Of a stretch of 64,000 bases of DNA, positions 41,386 through 52,704 are shown one piece after another. Numbering within the stretch: position 1 is the first letter of the stretch; every line of letters starts with the position of its first letter. Under the pieces are notes generated by a model. The model ran no database searches. It was not told the origin of the DNA and saw only the letters and a program-made list of their open reading frames with translations. A program made the translations under genes and the position numbers. This stretch comes from Phymatolithon calcareum (Eukaryota; Rhodophyta; Florideophyceae; Hapalidiales). The stretch is taken from assembly GCA_977006965.1 (NCBI GenBank), contig OZ345368.1, positions 186,001 to 250,000 on the forward strand, written 5' to 3'.

Positions 41386-42126
41386 CGTTTTCGGGAGTCT
41401 GACAATCGCCGGGGTGGACCCAGGCAGATCGTAGGGAATTTTTCTCTTTCTGTTGCACTCCGAGACGTCTCCTTCGTCTTTGAAGAGCAATGTCCTCAAC
41501 GATTTTGGTGAAACTCCCTGATTGAGGAAAGTCAGTGCCGTCTCGAATAGATCGTACTGTAGCATTGCCGATATGTCTCGACTAACCCATTGTAGTTCAC
41601 CCACATCTCTTTCCTCGATTGGGACGGCCAGAAGGCTCCTTTTCTTTGATCTCGCTCGTTCCAGCATTTTGAGTGCTAGAACGAGTCTCCTGTTTTCGGC
41701 GTTGTGAATTCGGCAAAGAAGGCGAAGTCTGACATAGCGGTTTTTCGATATTGGACCGAATACTTGTGCGAAAAATGTTTTCTCTACTTCTGCGATAGCT
41801 GTCTGGACTCTCGGCGTCCATGGCGTCAGGTGCATTGCATACTCCCATCTTGGTTGTATAAACGCCTTGTATGTCTTCACTGCTTTCAAGGGGGTGAGTG
41901 CTCGCAACGAGACACCCAGGGACCTCAGTTGATACACCGCGATCTTGGCGTGTCGGATGCGTTCCAGCATTTTTGTGTCGGTAACTCCCTCATTACTGAG
42001 TGAGATGCCAAGGTATGATACTTCTTTGACCTTTGCCAACGTTTTCCCTGCAAGCTTGAAAATGTGTGATCTTGTGTCTTCCGAGAGAAGTACTTCGCTC
42101 TTCCCAGCTTTCGTGTTCCAAACCAT
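41386..42126 (-). pseudogene. LINE-B RT end and C-terminal region, fused in frame to PAP2
   Basis: The open frame begins MVWNTKAGKSEVLLSEDT (after the RT catalytic block), contains LGISLSNEGVTDTKML, RVQTAIAEVEKTFFAQVFG, RLRLLCRIHNAENRRLVLALKM and KRKIPYDLPGSTPAIVRLPKTKH. It continues without a stop into the PAP2 ORF, giving a 625-codon continuous frame. Confidence 0.7.
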
Positions 42127-42227
42127 CTGCCTGTCCCTTGCCCACTTCGATGCAATGTTTAACAGTATCTGTAGTCCCGCTGGTGTCTTTGCCGATAGAA
42201 GAACGTCGTCCGCAAAGAGGACTGCAG

Positions 42228-43740
42228 CTAAACTGCAACTTCTCGTGGCACTCGGCTTATTCTTTCCGCAAATTCGTCCATGAAAAGGTTGTACAAACTT
42301 GGACTCAGCGGAGACCCCTGAGGTACTCCTCTGTCAATTAGGAACCACTTCTGCTGCGGGTCACCAATCGTAGATACCCAGGAAGGCATCAAGAATGGTT
42401 CGATCATCACGCATAGCTCTTGCGGTAGAAGCCCTCTCATTCGCTCTTGCAGGTGTTGTCTAGGCACTGTGTCGTACGCTGCCTTCAGGTCCAATACTGC
42501 GATGCATCGCTGCTCTCGCTTTTGTAGTTCCAGCGCCCTCAAGATTGCGAGCTCCGTACTCTTCCCTTTTTGGAATCCCAGCTGGATGTTGTGGTTCTTG
42601 TATCTTTGACGGAGCATAATATCAATTGCGGATTCAACAACCTTTCGGACCTGACTCAGTAGGGATATGGGTCGGAAAATTTTTGGATCGTCATGGTCTC
42701 CTTTCTTGTGCAACGGGACCAAGAGAGCTTTCATCCACGATTGTGGAAGTGTTCCGCATCTGCCGCAGGCTGTCCATAGCTCATAGACTAGGTCTGTGCA
42801 TTCCTCCAGGTCCACTTTCAACATTTCGCTCTTCACTCCGTCCAGGCCTGGGGCCTTTCTCGTTGGAGCTTTCAGGATTGCTAGTTTGATAAGATTCCGC
42901 ATTTGAGGAGGACAGTCAAAGTGCGAAGGGTTTGGTCGCCATCCCCTGACATCTCGACATGTCTGGGACACGTGGGCCGTGAACAGCGTTTTATGCAATG
43001 GACGGCCGGTCATCTTGCTCCTAGACGTTCTTCGTGTTCTCATCTTCTGCATTCGGGAGATTTGTTCAATTGCCTTGGACCCATCCTTTTCCTCAAGATC
43101 GTCTATGTATTCTTGATACTGCTGCCGCTTCCTTCTGTTCACCAATTTGCGAATATCTTTACGACATTCCTCATATTGCTTCCATGCCTCTTCTGTATCC
43201 TGCTCTTGAGCTTTCTTGTACAGTTTCTTGCGGCGTTTGCATTTAGTTTCGAGATTTGAGTTCCAGAACGGTTTGTAGCGTGGTGGGCTAGTTCTCTTCT
43301 CTCTCCACGGCTCACATAGCGTATCCTCTATTTTTTCGTAAAGACGATCTAGTTCCTGCCGAGTGCTGCATCGTTTCAGATCATCGAGGATTCCTGGAAT
43401 GGCCGTCCCGTATAGTTCCCGAACTTTTTCTTGTTTCTCTTCATGTCTCCATTGTTTAACCGATATTCGTCGATTTTGAGCTCTTGTATGGCTTTGGCGA
43501 GTCAGAAAACTTGTCGTTACTGGTCGGTGCTGCGTATTACCTGTCCAGACGTCTGTTGGTGAGCAGACCGTTGCTGTTTCAATTCCTTTTGTTATGAACA
43601 AGTCGATGTTGCTCTTGAACCGCTTGGTTCGGAAGCTGAAACCTGTCCAAGTTCGGACATCCCAGTTCTTTGCTGTTGCCCAACGGAAGAGCTGGTTGCC
43701 TCTCCTATTTGAGCGGAGATCCCACCTCAGATGCCGAGCG
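42228..43740 (-). pseudogene. LINE-B endonuclease end and reverse transcriptase
   Basis: The frame covers CSPTDVWTGNTQHRPVTT (end of endonuclease), a long basic linker, and RT blocks AIDIMLRQRYKNHNIQLGFQKGKS, CIAVLDLKAAYDTVPRQHL (catalytic Asp) and LIDRGVPQGSPLSPSLYN. A frameshift near 42230 separates the FADD block. The reading continues past 43740 into antisense exportin-7 sequence, which is not part of the element. Confidence 0.75.
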
Positions 43741-46700
43741 AGCACTTTGCTGTGCAGAGTTACGAAGCTCGGGTGGAAGGATGGTGATGTCCACAGAACT
43801 ATCGTTGATGACCTCAACTCCTTCTTGAAGGCCTCCACAGAGCATTGCGTAATTGGCCTTCAAGTACTTTCTCGCTTTGTCTTGGAAATGTATAATACTG
43901 CAACCTCATCCCGCTGGAAAGTTTTTCGCAATCTCAATCTCGCAAAGTCAGCATATCTTTTCGCGAGCTCGTGCTGCAAAAAATATTCAAGATCTCCCTG
44001 TTAATTCAGTCCAAAGTGTCCACTCCGGATGCGTTTCCCACCCTTATCCTCTACGGACTGGATTTAGCTCTAGCCTGCCTGTGATTTGACTTTGTCTGTG
44101 GAACTGTGGATGAATGCGATGACGATACTGGGACGATTGATGTTCCCGCTGTATGGCATGTGCTTATTGAAGACAGAAGCACGTTCTCTTTGGTCATGGA
44201 TTTCTACATAGAATTGTGTAAGACTGAACCAACCCTCGCTTCAAAATGCCTGAAGTGTCTCGTGCAGCTGGGAAGCACGCGACGAACGTTTTTCGCAAAT
44301 GATGCTTTGCGTATCGCGCACCTTCGTCGGTACGTCGAAGGAACTTTGGAAGTTCTTCGTTTTCAGATGGGCCTGGAAGACCTAAATAACTATCACCATT
44401 TTTTCCGCTGCTTTCTCGACTTAAAATCAATTTTCAACTCGATGAATTTACTCGGTTGTCTATTTATCAGGAGTGGATTGCCAGGGCGGCGCATTTAACG
44501 ATTCAATCTCTTGCGTCGGACTGGAACTGGGTGGGCGAAAGCATGCATTACCTTCTTGTTTTGTGGACGCGGCTGATTGCTGCAAAGCCATACTTGAAAG
44601 GGGGAAAGATGCAAACGTGGATGGTTATGTGAGCAAAGTTATCGAGCAATATGTGCATACTCGGCTTGCGACACTCTCTCGGATCACAGATGATGGCGAA
44701 GACGAAGAATTCTCCGAGCACCTGAGTTCCATACCTGCACTTTTCCGTCTTCAGTACGAAAAGTCTTGCCAAAGTGTCACTGCCCTCATTGATCCGAGGC
44801 TGAAAAAATACAATCAGCTAGCCGCGAACGGATTCCAGGGCGAAGACCCGGCAAATATTTCACGTCTCGAGTTTGAACTCGCCTGGTTGACAAGAGTCTT
44901 TGGCGCAGTTGTGTCTGTTCGAATAAGCGCATTGGGCTCTGAGGCCAATGAACTTCTTGACGGGGATTTGAGTGCTTGTATTTTCCAGCTCATGATTTGT
45001 GAGCGGATGCAGATGCGACTGCGAGACAAAGACCAGAAGCAACGCCAGCATCACTTGCTACTCCTCAAGGTAGGGCAAGGAATACCAGGGGAAGTATAGC
45101 CGTTGAAGATGCTGTTATCGACTTTTCACAGTCCTTCCGACAGGCATACATCGTGGAAGAAGCTGTTTCGACGAGCAAGGTGTACATGAGAATGGTGGAA
45201 AGACTGGGTATGACTAATAACATGGATGTTTTGAACGTCGTCGCTACAAAAATTGTTTACAACTTGCGGAATTATGGTGCTCTTGATGGGCATGACATTA
45301 TTGCTAAGTCGCTGACCTTGCTCTCAGATCTTGCAGGTGGCTACAGTAGCAGCAGATTGCTGTGCAAACTCAGTGCCATTTTTGAGATGATTGCTCAGAA
45401 TGATTAGAAGCACTTTCCGTTTATGTGTGGGTCGGATATAGGTATGGGAAAACATCGGACTACATTCTCTTGCACCCTGTTGCGTATTCTCTTTGCGAGT
45501 GGCGGTGCGGAGCTCACTTTGGAGATGGAGTTCATTCGTTTCATGGAGCCGCTGTGCATAAAGATACAAGCTCTTGAAGCCATTCAGTCAAAGGCGACTT
45601 TCCTGGGTGATCTTGCTGTGCGAACCGCTTTCGTCGCCGTTCTGCGTGATTTGAGAGGAGTTGTCAACGAGATGACGAGTCTCCAGGGGTATTCTATTCT
45701 CTTCGATTGGCTATACCCGCAGCGACTTGCCATTTTATTGAAGATATGTGAGGTCTTCTCTAAAGCTGGTAACCCAGAAGTTACAAGACTGCTTCTAAAG
45801 TTTTACTCCGAGTTTATATATAACCGTTCGCAGCGTATTACGTTCGACAAATCCTCTGTAAACGGCATTCTGATTTTCCGAGAAATATCTAAGATACTTC
45901 TGACCTGTAGAACCTACACATTGGCACATTGGGAGTGCCTTGGTGGTGCTCAAGAGGCAGTGGAAAAGGGCGTAGATGTCTATAGCGGTCTGTACAAGGG
46001 AATGTGGGAATGTTTCCTGATCTTCTCTCGTGCAGTCGGCGGAGTGTTCGTGAATTTTGCCGAATTCTCGTTGTATAGGGACCCGGTTCTCAGCGATGCG
46101 ATAGAAATTTGCTCGCGGTTCATTATGGAAATCGAAGTCGATCAGATTATCGCTTTCCCGAAAGTAGCCAGACGATACTTTGGCCTAATTGAAATTCTGG
46201 CTACAAATCATCATATGGAGATCGTGAATGAAACGGATGTTGATCGAGCTTAGCGTTGACAAGCACAGTATCGGTAGTGATAAGATGAGCTTAGTAGAGG
46301 TTTGTTGACTTTACCTCACTTGACTTGGTTGGATTTGCGTTTGGCTCCAGTCCGCAAGTCGGAACTAGAGCATGCCTTATATAGACATTGAATTACTTAT
46401 ACGTAAATTACAAATATCATAAAACCCTAAAATGCGAATTATCTAGACAGCTCCAGAAATTTCCTTACAGCAATGCATTCGTCAAATAGTGCATGTGCTC
46501 GAATATTCTGGATATTTCTCGCATGCTTCCAGGGGCATCTAGACGTGCATGCTGACAGATGGCAAAGCTGTCACCACTTACGCGCTACATGCGTGTCCTT
46601 GTTACAGTGAAGCTCGACCACAGCACCTTCGCACGGATCATACGCGCTCTGCAGGACGGCCTCCAGTCGCGCGAGGTGTGGATGACTTCGCAGGCTACGT

Positions 46701-47103
46701 CTGGAGTTGATCACTTCACGGCTATCCGATTCAAGCAATCCATGAGGAACAGTAAATGGGGGCGAAAGCGCACGTGGACCAATCGCCGGAGATATTTCCG
46801 ACATGCCTGGAAATTGTATTCAGTACCATGCTTCAAGTTGAGTGTAAAAACTAGTGGAGTTTATCAAGGCCTTTGTTGGGACTCATTCTCACTAACGGGA
46901 AAGCATTCATGAGGATTAGGACCAGAATTGTTCAATCGCAGCCCACAGCTGAGCGACAAGCAATAGTGGAAGCGGCATTTTTCAGTATGATGAAGGACAT
47001 TCACCGGACCTTAGAAAGCAAGCATGGAGAAAAGTTTACTCACCAAGCGACCCAGTTTTGGCTTGTGCTGCGAAGAGAAAGCATAGCAGACCAAATGCGA
47101 TAG
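43741..47103 (+). pseudogene. exportin-7 pseudogene, 3' part
   Basis: Continues exon 2 of the duplicated exportin-7 exactly where 30037 ends. Recognisable blocks in order: VTKLGWKDGDVHRTIVDDLN, EHCVIGLQVLSRFVLEM, RRTFFANDALRIAHLRRYVEG, EQYVHTRLATLSRITDDGEDEEFSEHLSS, NRSQRITFDKSSVNGILIFREISK and RTVQSQ-like IRTRIVQSQPTAERQA, with stop TAG at 47101-47103. Frameshifts occur near 44000, 44500, 45100, 45410 and 46850, and a 379-bp insertion lies at 46228-46606. It cannot make a working carrier. Confidence 0.9.
46228..46606. mobile_element. 379-bp insertion in the exportin-7 pseudogene
   Basis: Comparison with the intact gene shows extra sequence between GAGATCGTGA and AGCTCGACCAC. It is flanked by GTGA on both sides (46224-46227 and 46607-46610), suggesting a 4-bp target duplication. 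No inverted ends or ORF were recognised; origin unknown. Confidence 0.5.
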
Positions 47104-47162
47104 TTGAAGTCAACAACCGTTTTAAACTAGAATTGATGTAGTTTTCTGTCCAAAAGTTCTTT

Positions 47163-47367
47163 TGTTTTGTTTGTTTGTTTATTGCATGATATTCGAGCTA
47201 CACTAAAGTACCTCTCATCTCGGGGGTCTCTAAGATGTTCATGAGCTGGATCCATTCTGGCTATTCGCGTAACTGCTTACTGCGAGTACTGCAGCACGGC
47301 ACTAAACGGTGAAATCCGTAATTCAATTCTTGCTTGTGACAAGACTCGAACCGGCGACCTCACGACA
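47163..47367 (-). mobile_element. tRNA-derived SINE, 5'-truncated copy
   Basis: The minus strand carries the B box (GGTTCGAGTC), the body (AGAATGGATCCAGCTCATGA) and the tail ATAAACAAACAAACAAA of the SINE at 27741-28027. The A box part is lost. It inserted about 60 bp after the exportin-7 pseudogene stop; the intact locus lacks it at the equivalent place. Confidence 0.8.
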
Positions 47368-47369
47368 AT

Positions 47370-48110
47370 GGAACTTCCAGATAGATCTGACTTTCCGCGA
47401 GTACGGGAGCAGAGCGAAGAGCACAGCACCAGGAAAAAGTACGTTCTCCAAGAATAGTATACCGCACCAAGCAATGAGGATGAAAGAAAGCAGACACAGA
47501 ATTCTTTGTGCAAGGTCGTTTGTATGCCTTTTTCCGAGAAACACACCTAAATTAATTGAAGAAATAGGCAGTCAAGTACCATGCAACAAGTGCATGTGCC
47601 TATATCAGGCTACGCGTAATATCTAGATTTGAACATGTAACGGTATCATTGCGAAGGCCACATAGGGCACGCAATGTACACCTAATTCGGACAATCGGCA
47701 AATGTGGTTGCACGTATTGAAGCACTGCCGAAGTGGTATAAGTAGCAACCTTGTCTGAACCAAACAATAAAGTTATCACTCTCACAAAAGGGACCGGAGT
47801 GGTCGACAGACATTGGGGAACGATCACAGAACGCATGGCAATCGATTTGCTCTACTCTTTGCTCAGAACATACGCGCGCAGGCGCCTCGCCCTTCGAACA
47901 GCGCCCGTTCGGTCTCGCAAAAATACACCCGCGTCTGTTGAGCAACATCAAGTCCGCAGCTGCCTCACGTGTGTTACCAAGAAACGCTCTACATCCACGA
48001 GGCCCATGTGCTCGCAAAGACATATATGAAGCGCAGTAGGAGGCAAAGCCAGCTTGAGAAGAGCTTTCGGCATTTAATTACGATTGAAAACCCACTTAAT
48101 TTCGAGCTAT
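47370..48110. other. intergenic, nothing recognised
   Basis: No gene, RNA or element was recognised between the SINE and the next LINE. Confidence 0.35.
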
Positions 48111-48114
48111 GGTA

Positions 48115-49905
48115 AGCCTGCGGGAGGTGCGCAGACATGCCAATGGACTGGCAGAAGGCTCTGTTAGTACCTATTCATAAGAAGGGTCCACACCATGAAC
48201 CTGAAAAGTATCGCCCAGTATCGCTGCTTAGTCATGCAAGGAAGGTTACTGAAATGGCAATCGACAGTACACTCTGCGAGCTGTACTCCAACCACTGGTT
48301 CCAACTCGGGTTCCAAGAAGGAGAAAGTACAGAACTCGTAATCCTAAGAGCCACGGAACTATTGAAAGGCCAACAAAGGTGCGTAGCAGTACTGGACCTC
48401 AAGTCCGCATACGACACCGTCCCAAGAAAACATCTCGTTGCTAGAATGAGACAGGTACTGCCACCACAGCTTTGCGCTATGGCAGAAGCATTTCTGAGAC
48501 CGTCCTGGGTGTCAATCATCGGAGATACTGATAAGAACTTGTTTCTAGTGGACAGAGTCGTACCACAGGAGTCCCCTCTCAGTCCAAGTCTATACAAAAT
48601 CTTCGTGGTTGATTTTGCTGAACGCATGAAAGAAGTGCCCAGAGATTAGGCCGACGTCCCTTCAATCCTCTTCGCAAACAACGTAATTCTCTAGCGAAAC
48701 CACCTTCCGCTCTGCAGGGATTGCTAGACAAATCCATTCATTGGGCTCAAGAACGCGGGATGACATGGAACAGGAAGCAAAGAAAAAGCGAGATACTTGA
48801 ATCGGATGAGTCATCTTGCGCGACATTCCAGCTGGCTAATATGACCCTCGCACATGTCCCGAAAGTTACCTACTTCGGAGTATTCCTCGGACCTGAGGGA
48901 TTTTCAGATACACATATGTTGTAACGCCTCAATAAGGCAAAGTCTGCTCTGTAAGAGCTCCGTGCATTAGGGGTATTCAAGAAGGGAATTGGTATATATA
49001 AGTGCATCTAGGTATACGAGCATTAATCCAGACACGTTGGGCTTACGCTATGCACTTAAAAACGTGAACAGAAAACGTTCAGAGCGCCTTCAAGCAAGTT
49101 AAAAGAAAGATTTTCCGCCAAATCTTCGAGCATTTGGCACGAGAAAAGACCGACAGACTTCGTCTACTATGTCGAATAAAAGCCGCTTCCCATCAACGGG
49201 AAATAGTATTTCCCATTGGAATTATTTATTTATTTTTATTCTTTTCTCGAAAAGTGTCGAGAATAAATAATTTATTGTTGAACGCAGAAGCAATAAATTA
49301 TTCTATTCAAGTTCAGTGAGGTATAAATAACTGGTTATTCCCCGAATTATTAGATCCTTCTTGCTACGTTCTGTCGCGATAGAATAACCGGATCGAAAAA
49401 ATGAGGAGTCCGATACAATAATTGTCGCAACCACGACGATCTCAATAAATACAATAAATAATCGAGACTCAGGAATAAATTATTGGAACAATAATTTAAA
49501 TAATTACAATAGCAATTATTTTTTCCAATGCTTTGGGAAATACGAGCTTTCAAGATGTTGAGAAGGAGCATGGCGAAAGAAGGAAAGTTCCTGGAGGTAA
49601 CGCCAGAGAGAAGAAACTCAGAAGAGCTTCGGGCCACAAGTAATTACATCGCAGAGATGGAAACGAGAGAAACGTTTATTGAAGCGATGATGCACATAGT
49701 AGCGAACCAATTTGCAGAAGCAATTCGATCAACCTTCCTGACAAAGGAAGGAGAGAGCCTTGAATCGAAGAGAAAGGGGAAAATTCTGTGCGACAATACA
49801 AGAGAACTGCCTGCAATACTTAACTAGAAAACAGGCAACTGGCGGTTCTGTACGCCTTTGGAAGATTTGCCCAAGTGTCTAGAACTCTGATAGTTGATAG
49901 TTCCG
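48115..49905 (+). mobile_element. LINE family E, copy 1 (5'-truncated)
   Basis: Starts within the RT (DMPMDWQKALLVPIHKKGPHHEPEKYRPVSLLSHARKV), same block as 51197 of copy 2. The 48137-48649 frame has CVAVLDLKSAYDTVPRKHL and LVDRVVPQESPLSP, where the usual PQGSP has mutated. Later frames carry RLLCRIKAASHQRE and, after a 329-bp MITE, IRAFKMLRRSMAKEGKFL and ESKRKGKILCDNTRELPAIL. Several stops. Confidence 0.7.
49206..49534. mobile_element. AT-rich MITE with 8-bp TSD
   Basis: A 329-bp insertion flanked by GGGAAATA (49198-49205 and 49535-49542). The LINE reading resumes exactly after the right copy (REIV then EIRAFKML). It is AT-rich, with several internal hairpins (GAATAAATAATTTATTG and inverse; GGTTATTC / GAATAACC). 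The ends share only a short inverted CATTGGAA. The 8-bp duplication suggests mobilisation by a hAT-type transposase. Confidence 0.75.
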
Positions 49906-49993
49906 AACAGGGTGTGGAGCCAAGCTTATATTCAAACATGCAAGGATACACTACCAAATCGTCATCGCACAACTGGAAAGCCTGAAAATCGGG

Positions 49994-50710
49994 GTGGTAT
50001 ATATGTCACCAAAGTCTACGCGACAGGAAACGGAAGATTGTCTAAAACTTATCACCGGGCACGCAAGAGGGAAAGCCATCATATGCGGCGACTGGAACGC
50101 AAGACACAACTTATGGGATCGACAAACAAACAGAAGAGGAAACCAAGTCGTAAAATGGGCAGAAGAGAAAGGATGGGTTATACGTACCAGCAAGGGCCCC
50201 ACGTTTCAGACAAAGAAATACAGCAGCAATATTGACTTCTTTGTCACGAAAGGAATAACGACCTCCACTCCAAATTCACCGGAGAATATCTGCACAGGGA
50301 GTACACAACACCGACCAGTATGCACACGTCTCAGAAGCCGACAGGAACGCGATTGTAGCCAGACCAAGAGACCAGTCAGTGTACGGGACTGGGCGGGCAC
50401 CAAAACGAAAGTTATCATCAAAGATCAAATGCAAGAACTTATTCAAAAACTGCAGAGACGCCCCACCCCGGAACAAGGGGAGGATATCTACAGGAAGATA
50501 GTGGATATCGGCTCGAAAACGCGTCAGAAGACGAAACAAGAAAAAGTACGCCTGAAGTATCGTGCCGAACTTCCCGGAATCATAGCGAGACTCCAGCAGT
50601 GCGACACCTCACGGCAACTAAATCAGTGGTACAAGAAATTGGTGAAGACCTGGTGTGACCCTTGGAGGGTAAAACACGAATTCGCGCTACAAACCGTTTT
50701 GAAGCGCTGA
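49994..50710 (+). pseudogene. LINE-E copy 2 AP-endonuclease, C-terminal part
   Basis: 238-codon frame: VVYMSPKSTRQETEDCL, KAIICGDWNARHNLWD (GDxN), SNIDFFVTKG (EEP strand) and TGSTQHRPVCTRL (the SDHxP motif region, here TQHRP), then a basic linker. The N-terminal strands and the first catalytic Glu are missing. Confidence 0.65.
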
Positions 50711-50965
50711 ACTGGACAAACTGGCTCTGAAGCGAAAGAAACTATACAAGCGTGCTAGACTATCCAAATCATCAGAAGACTGGGACCGATATCACGAATG
50801 CAAGTATCAAGTGAGAACCAAAGTCAACCAGCGAAAGAGCGAGCAATACCAGGAATACATCTCTGAACTTGAAGAGACAGATGGTCCAGCAGCGGTGAAG
50901 CAGCTAGCCAGGATGAAGAAAAATTTAAAAGGGAGGACAGCTCGCAACAAGATGACTGGAAACCA

Positions 50966-52091
50966 ATGAACCATGCATTATTCTCAGCACACATTTCGAG
51001 AACTTGCCACAGTACCGAAAACTGGCAAACTTGCCCCAGGAAATTCCGGTGTCCCGAAGGAATGAAGGAATCAATGAAAGAAGCCATTCGAAAGTCTCCA
51101 ACTGGGAAAGCGCCAGGTGTGGACGAGATCAAATCTGACATGCTGAAGCTAGACGTAGCTCTGAATGCGGAGGTTCTTACAGCCCTTTGGGAAGCCTGTG
51201 GGAGGTGCCGAGACATGCCAATGTACTGGCAGAAGGCCCTATTGGTACCTATTCACAAGAAGGGACCACACCACGAACCTGAAAAGTATCGCCCAATATC
51301 CCTGCTCAGTCATGCAAGGAAAGTGATTGAAACGGCAATAGATAGTATGCTAAGCGGGGTTTAATCCAACCACTGTTTCCAACTCGGGTTACAAAAAGGG
51401 AAAAGTACAGAACTCGCAATCCTAAGAGCCACGGAACTATTGAAAGGCCATCAAAGGTGCGTAGCAGTACTGGACCTCAAGGCTGCATACGACACCGTCC
51501 CAAGAAAACATCTCGTGGCCAGAATGAGACAGGTACTGGCACCAAAGCTATGCGCTATGACGGAAGCATTCTTGACACCGTCCTGGGTGTCAACCATCGA
51601 AGATACTGATAAGAACTGGTTTCTAGTGGACAGAGGAGTACCACAGGGGTCCCCTCTCAGTCCAAGTCTATACAACATCTTCATGGATGAGTTTGCGGAA
51701 CGCATGGGAGAAGTGCCCAGAGATTGGGCCGACGTGCCTTCAATTCTCTTCGCAGACGACGTAATTCTCCTAGCGAAATCACCTTCCGCTCTGCAGGGAT
51801 TGCTAGACAAAGCCACTCAATGGGCCCAAGAACGCGGGATGACATGGAACACGAAACAAGGAAAAAGCGAGATACTTGAATCGGATGAGACAGCGGGCGT
51901 GACATTCCAGCTGGGTAATAAGGCCCTCCCACATGTCGCGGAAGTGACCTACCTCGGAGTATCCCTAGGACCAGAGGGGGTTACAGAGACACTGATGTTG
52001 CAACACCTCAAAAAGGTTAGGATCGCTCTGTACGAGCTCCGTGCACTAGGGGTATTCAAGAAGGGAATTGACCCATCTACGGTCGTTCGTA
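50966..52091 (+). pseudogene. LINE-E copy 2 reverse transcriptase
   Basis: 50966-51364 carries SPTGKAPGVDEIKSDML and ALLVPIHKKGPHHEPEKYRPISLL. After a stop and frameshift near 51362, 51440-52091 carries CVAVLDLKAAYDTVPRKHL (catalytic Asp), LVDRGVPQGSPLSPSLYN, SILFADDVILLAK (FADD) and VTYLGVSLGPEGVTET. It stops at the copia junction, so the C-terminal region is lost. Confidence 0.75.
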
Positions 52092-52704
52092 TGCAAGGTG
52101 TGGGTGCGTGTGCCGGAGAATCTCCGCGGAGGCTTAGACCCGAAAGCCATAAATGGGGTATTGCTACGCTGCATTTCGTACGGAAAATACCGCGTCACGC
52201 TCGAGGAAGCACGCACAGTACAAATCTTGCGCCATTGCAAAATTTTTGAGGACAATTTCCCAATGAGGACGTGGAAGGACACTGTGCGCGTGAGCTCGCA
52301 AAGCTTTACGCCTGAGTGGTGTGACTACGACGGGGACGAGGACTACATCGAGAAAGTGCCTCTTGCACCCGCGGCATCAGCCGCGGACGGCGGAAGGAAA
52401 GCTATAGAGGATGCAGTTGGAACTGGCGGTGTTGAAGACACCGACGAGAACGAAACGGACGAGACACCGGCTGGTACTGGAAATGGTAGTACCCATGCAG
52501 ACATTAATGCATCGGACTGAACCGGGCCGGAAGAGGGAAAGTCCGTGCCGCCCGCAGCAGGACCGGCACGAACGTCAAACCGTACGCGGAAGCCGCCCTG
52601 AGCGCTTTGGTGACTTTGTTATGCTGGCCGTCGATGACCCCGTCTCATACGAGGCTGCACTGGCGAGCGCCGAGCGCAAGCACTGGGAGGAGGCGTTGGC
52701 CTAG
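52092..52704 (+). mobile_element. Ty1/copia polyprotein fragment
   Basis: In a frame different from the LINE, 52080-52520 encodes WVRVPENLRGGLDPKAINGV, RCISYGKYRVTLEEA and ILRHCKIFEDNFPM, the C-terminal part of a copia integrase, followed by an acidic linker. 52619-52704 reads VDDPVSYEAALASAERKHWEEAL, the typical start of copia RT (P..Y.EAL....W..A). There are no LTRs here, and RT ends after the first motif. Confidence 0.7.

Larger units (their letters stand above)
41386..43740 (-). mobile_element. LINE-B (family A), 5' part
   Basis: Contains the endonuclease end, linker, RT and C-terminal region of family A, truncated at the 5' end within the endonuclease (RHLRWDLRSNRRG, 43740). The 5' edge is followed directly by the second copy of AGCACTTTGCTG (43741-43752). 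The downstream edge (about 41386) meets the PAP2 locus; its continuation is at 30456-30038. Confidence 0.85.
49906..52091 (+). mobile_element. LINE family E, copy 2
   Basis: The plus strand encodes the endonuclease from about 49906 and RT to 52091, where the sequence switches to a copia-type fragment. Coding parts are described separately. The family is close to family A (same linker and RT layout) but clearly diverged. The 5' end is truncated within the endonuclease. Confidence 0.75.

Noticed and set aside
51451-51816. Minus-strand ORFs in the LINE-E RT region
   Set aside because: Shadows of the plus-strand RT, which carries the catalytic motifs.
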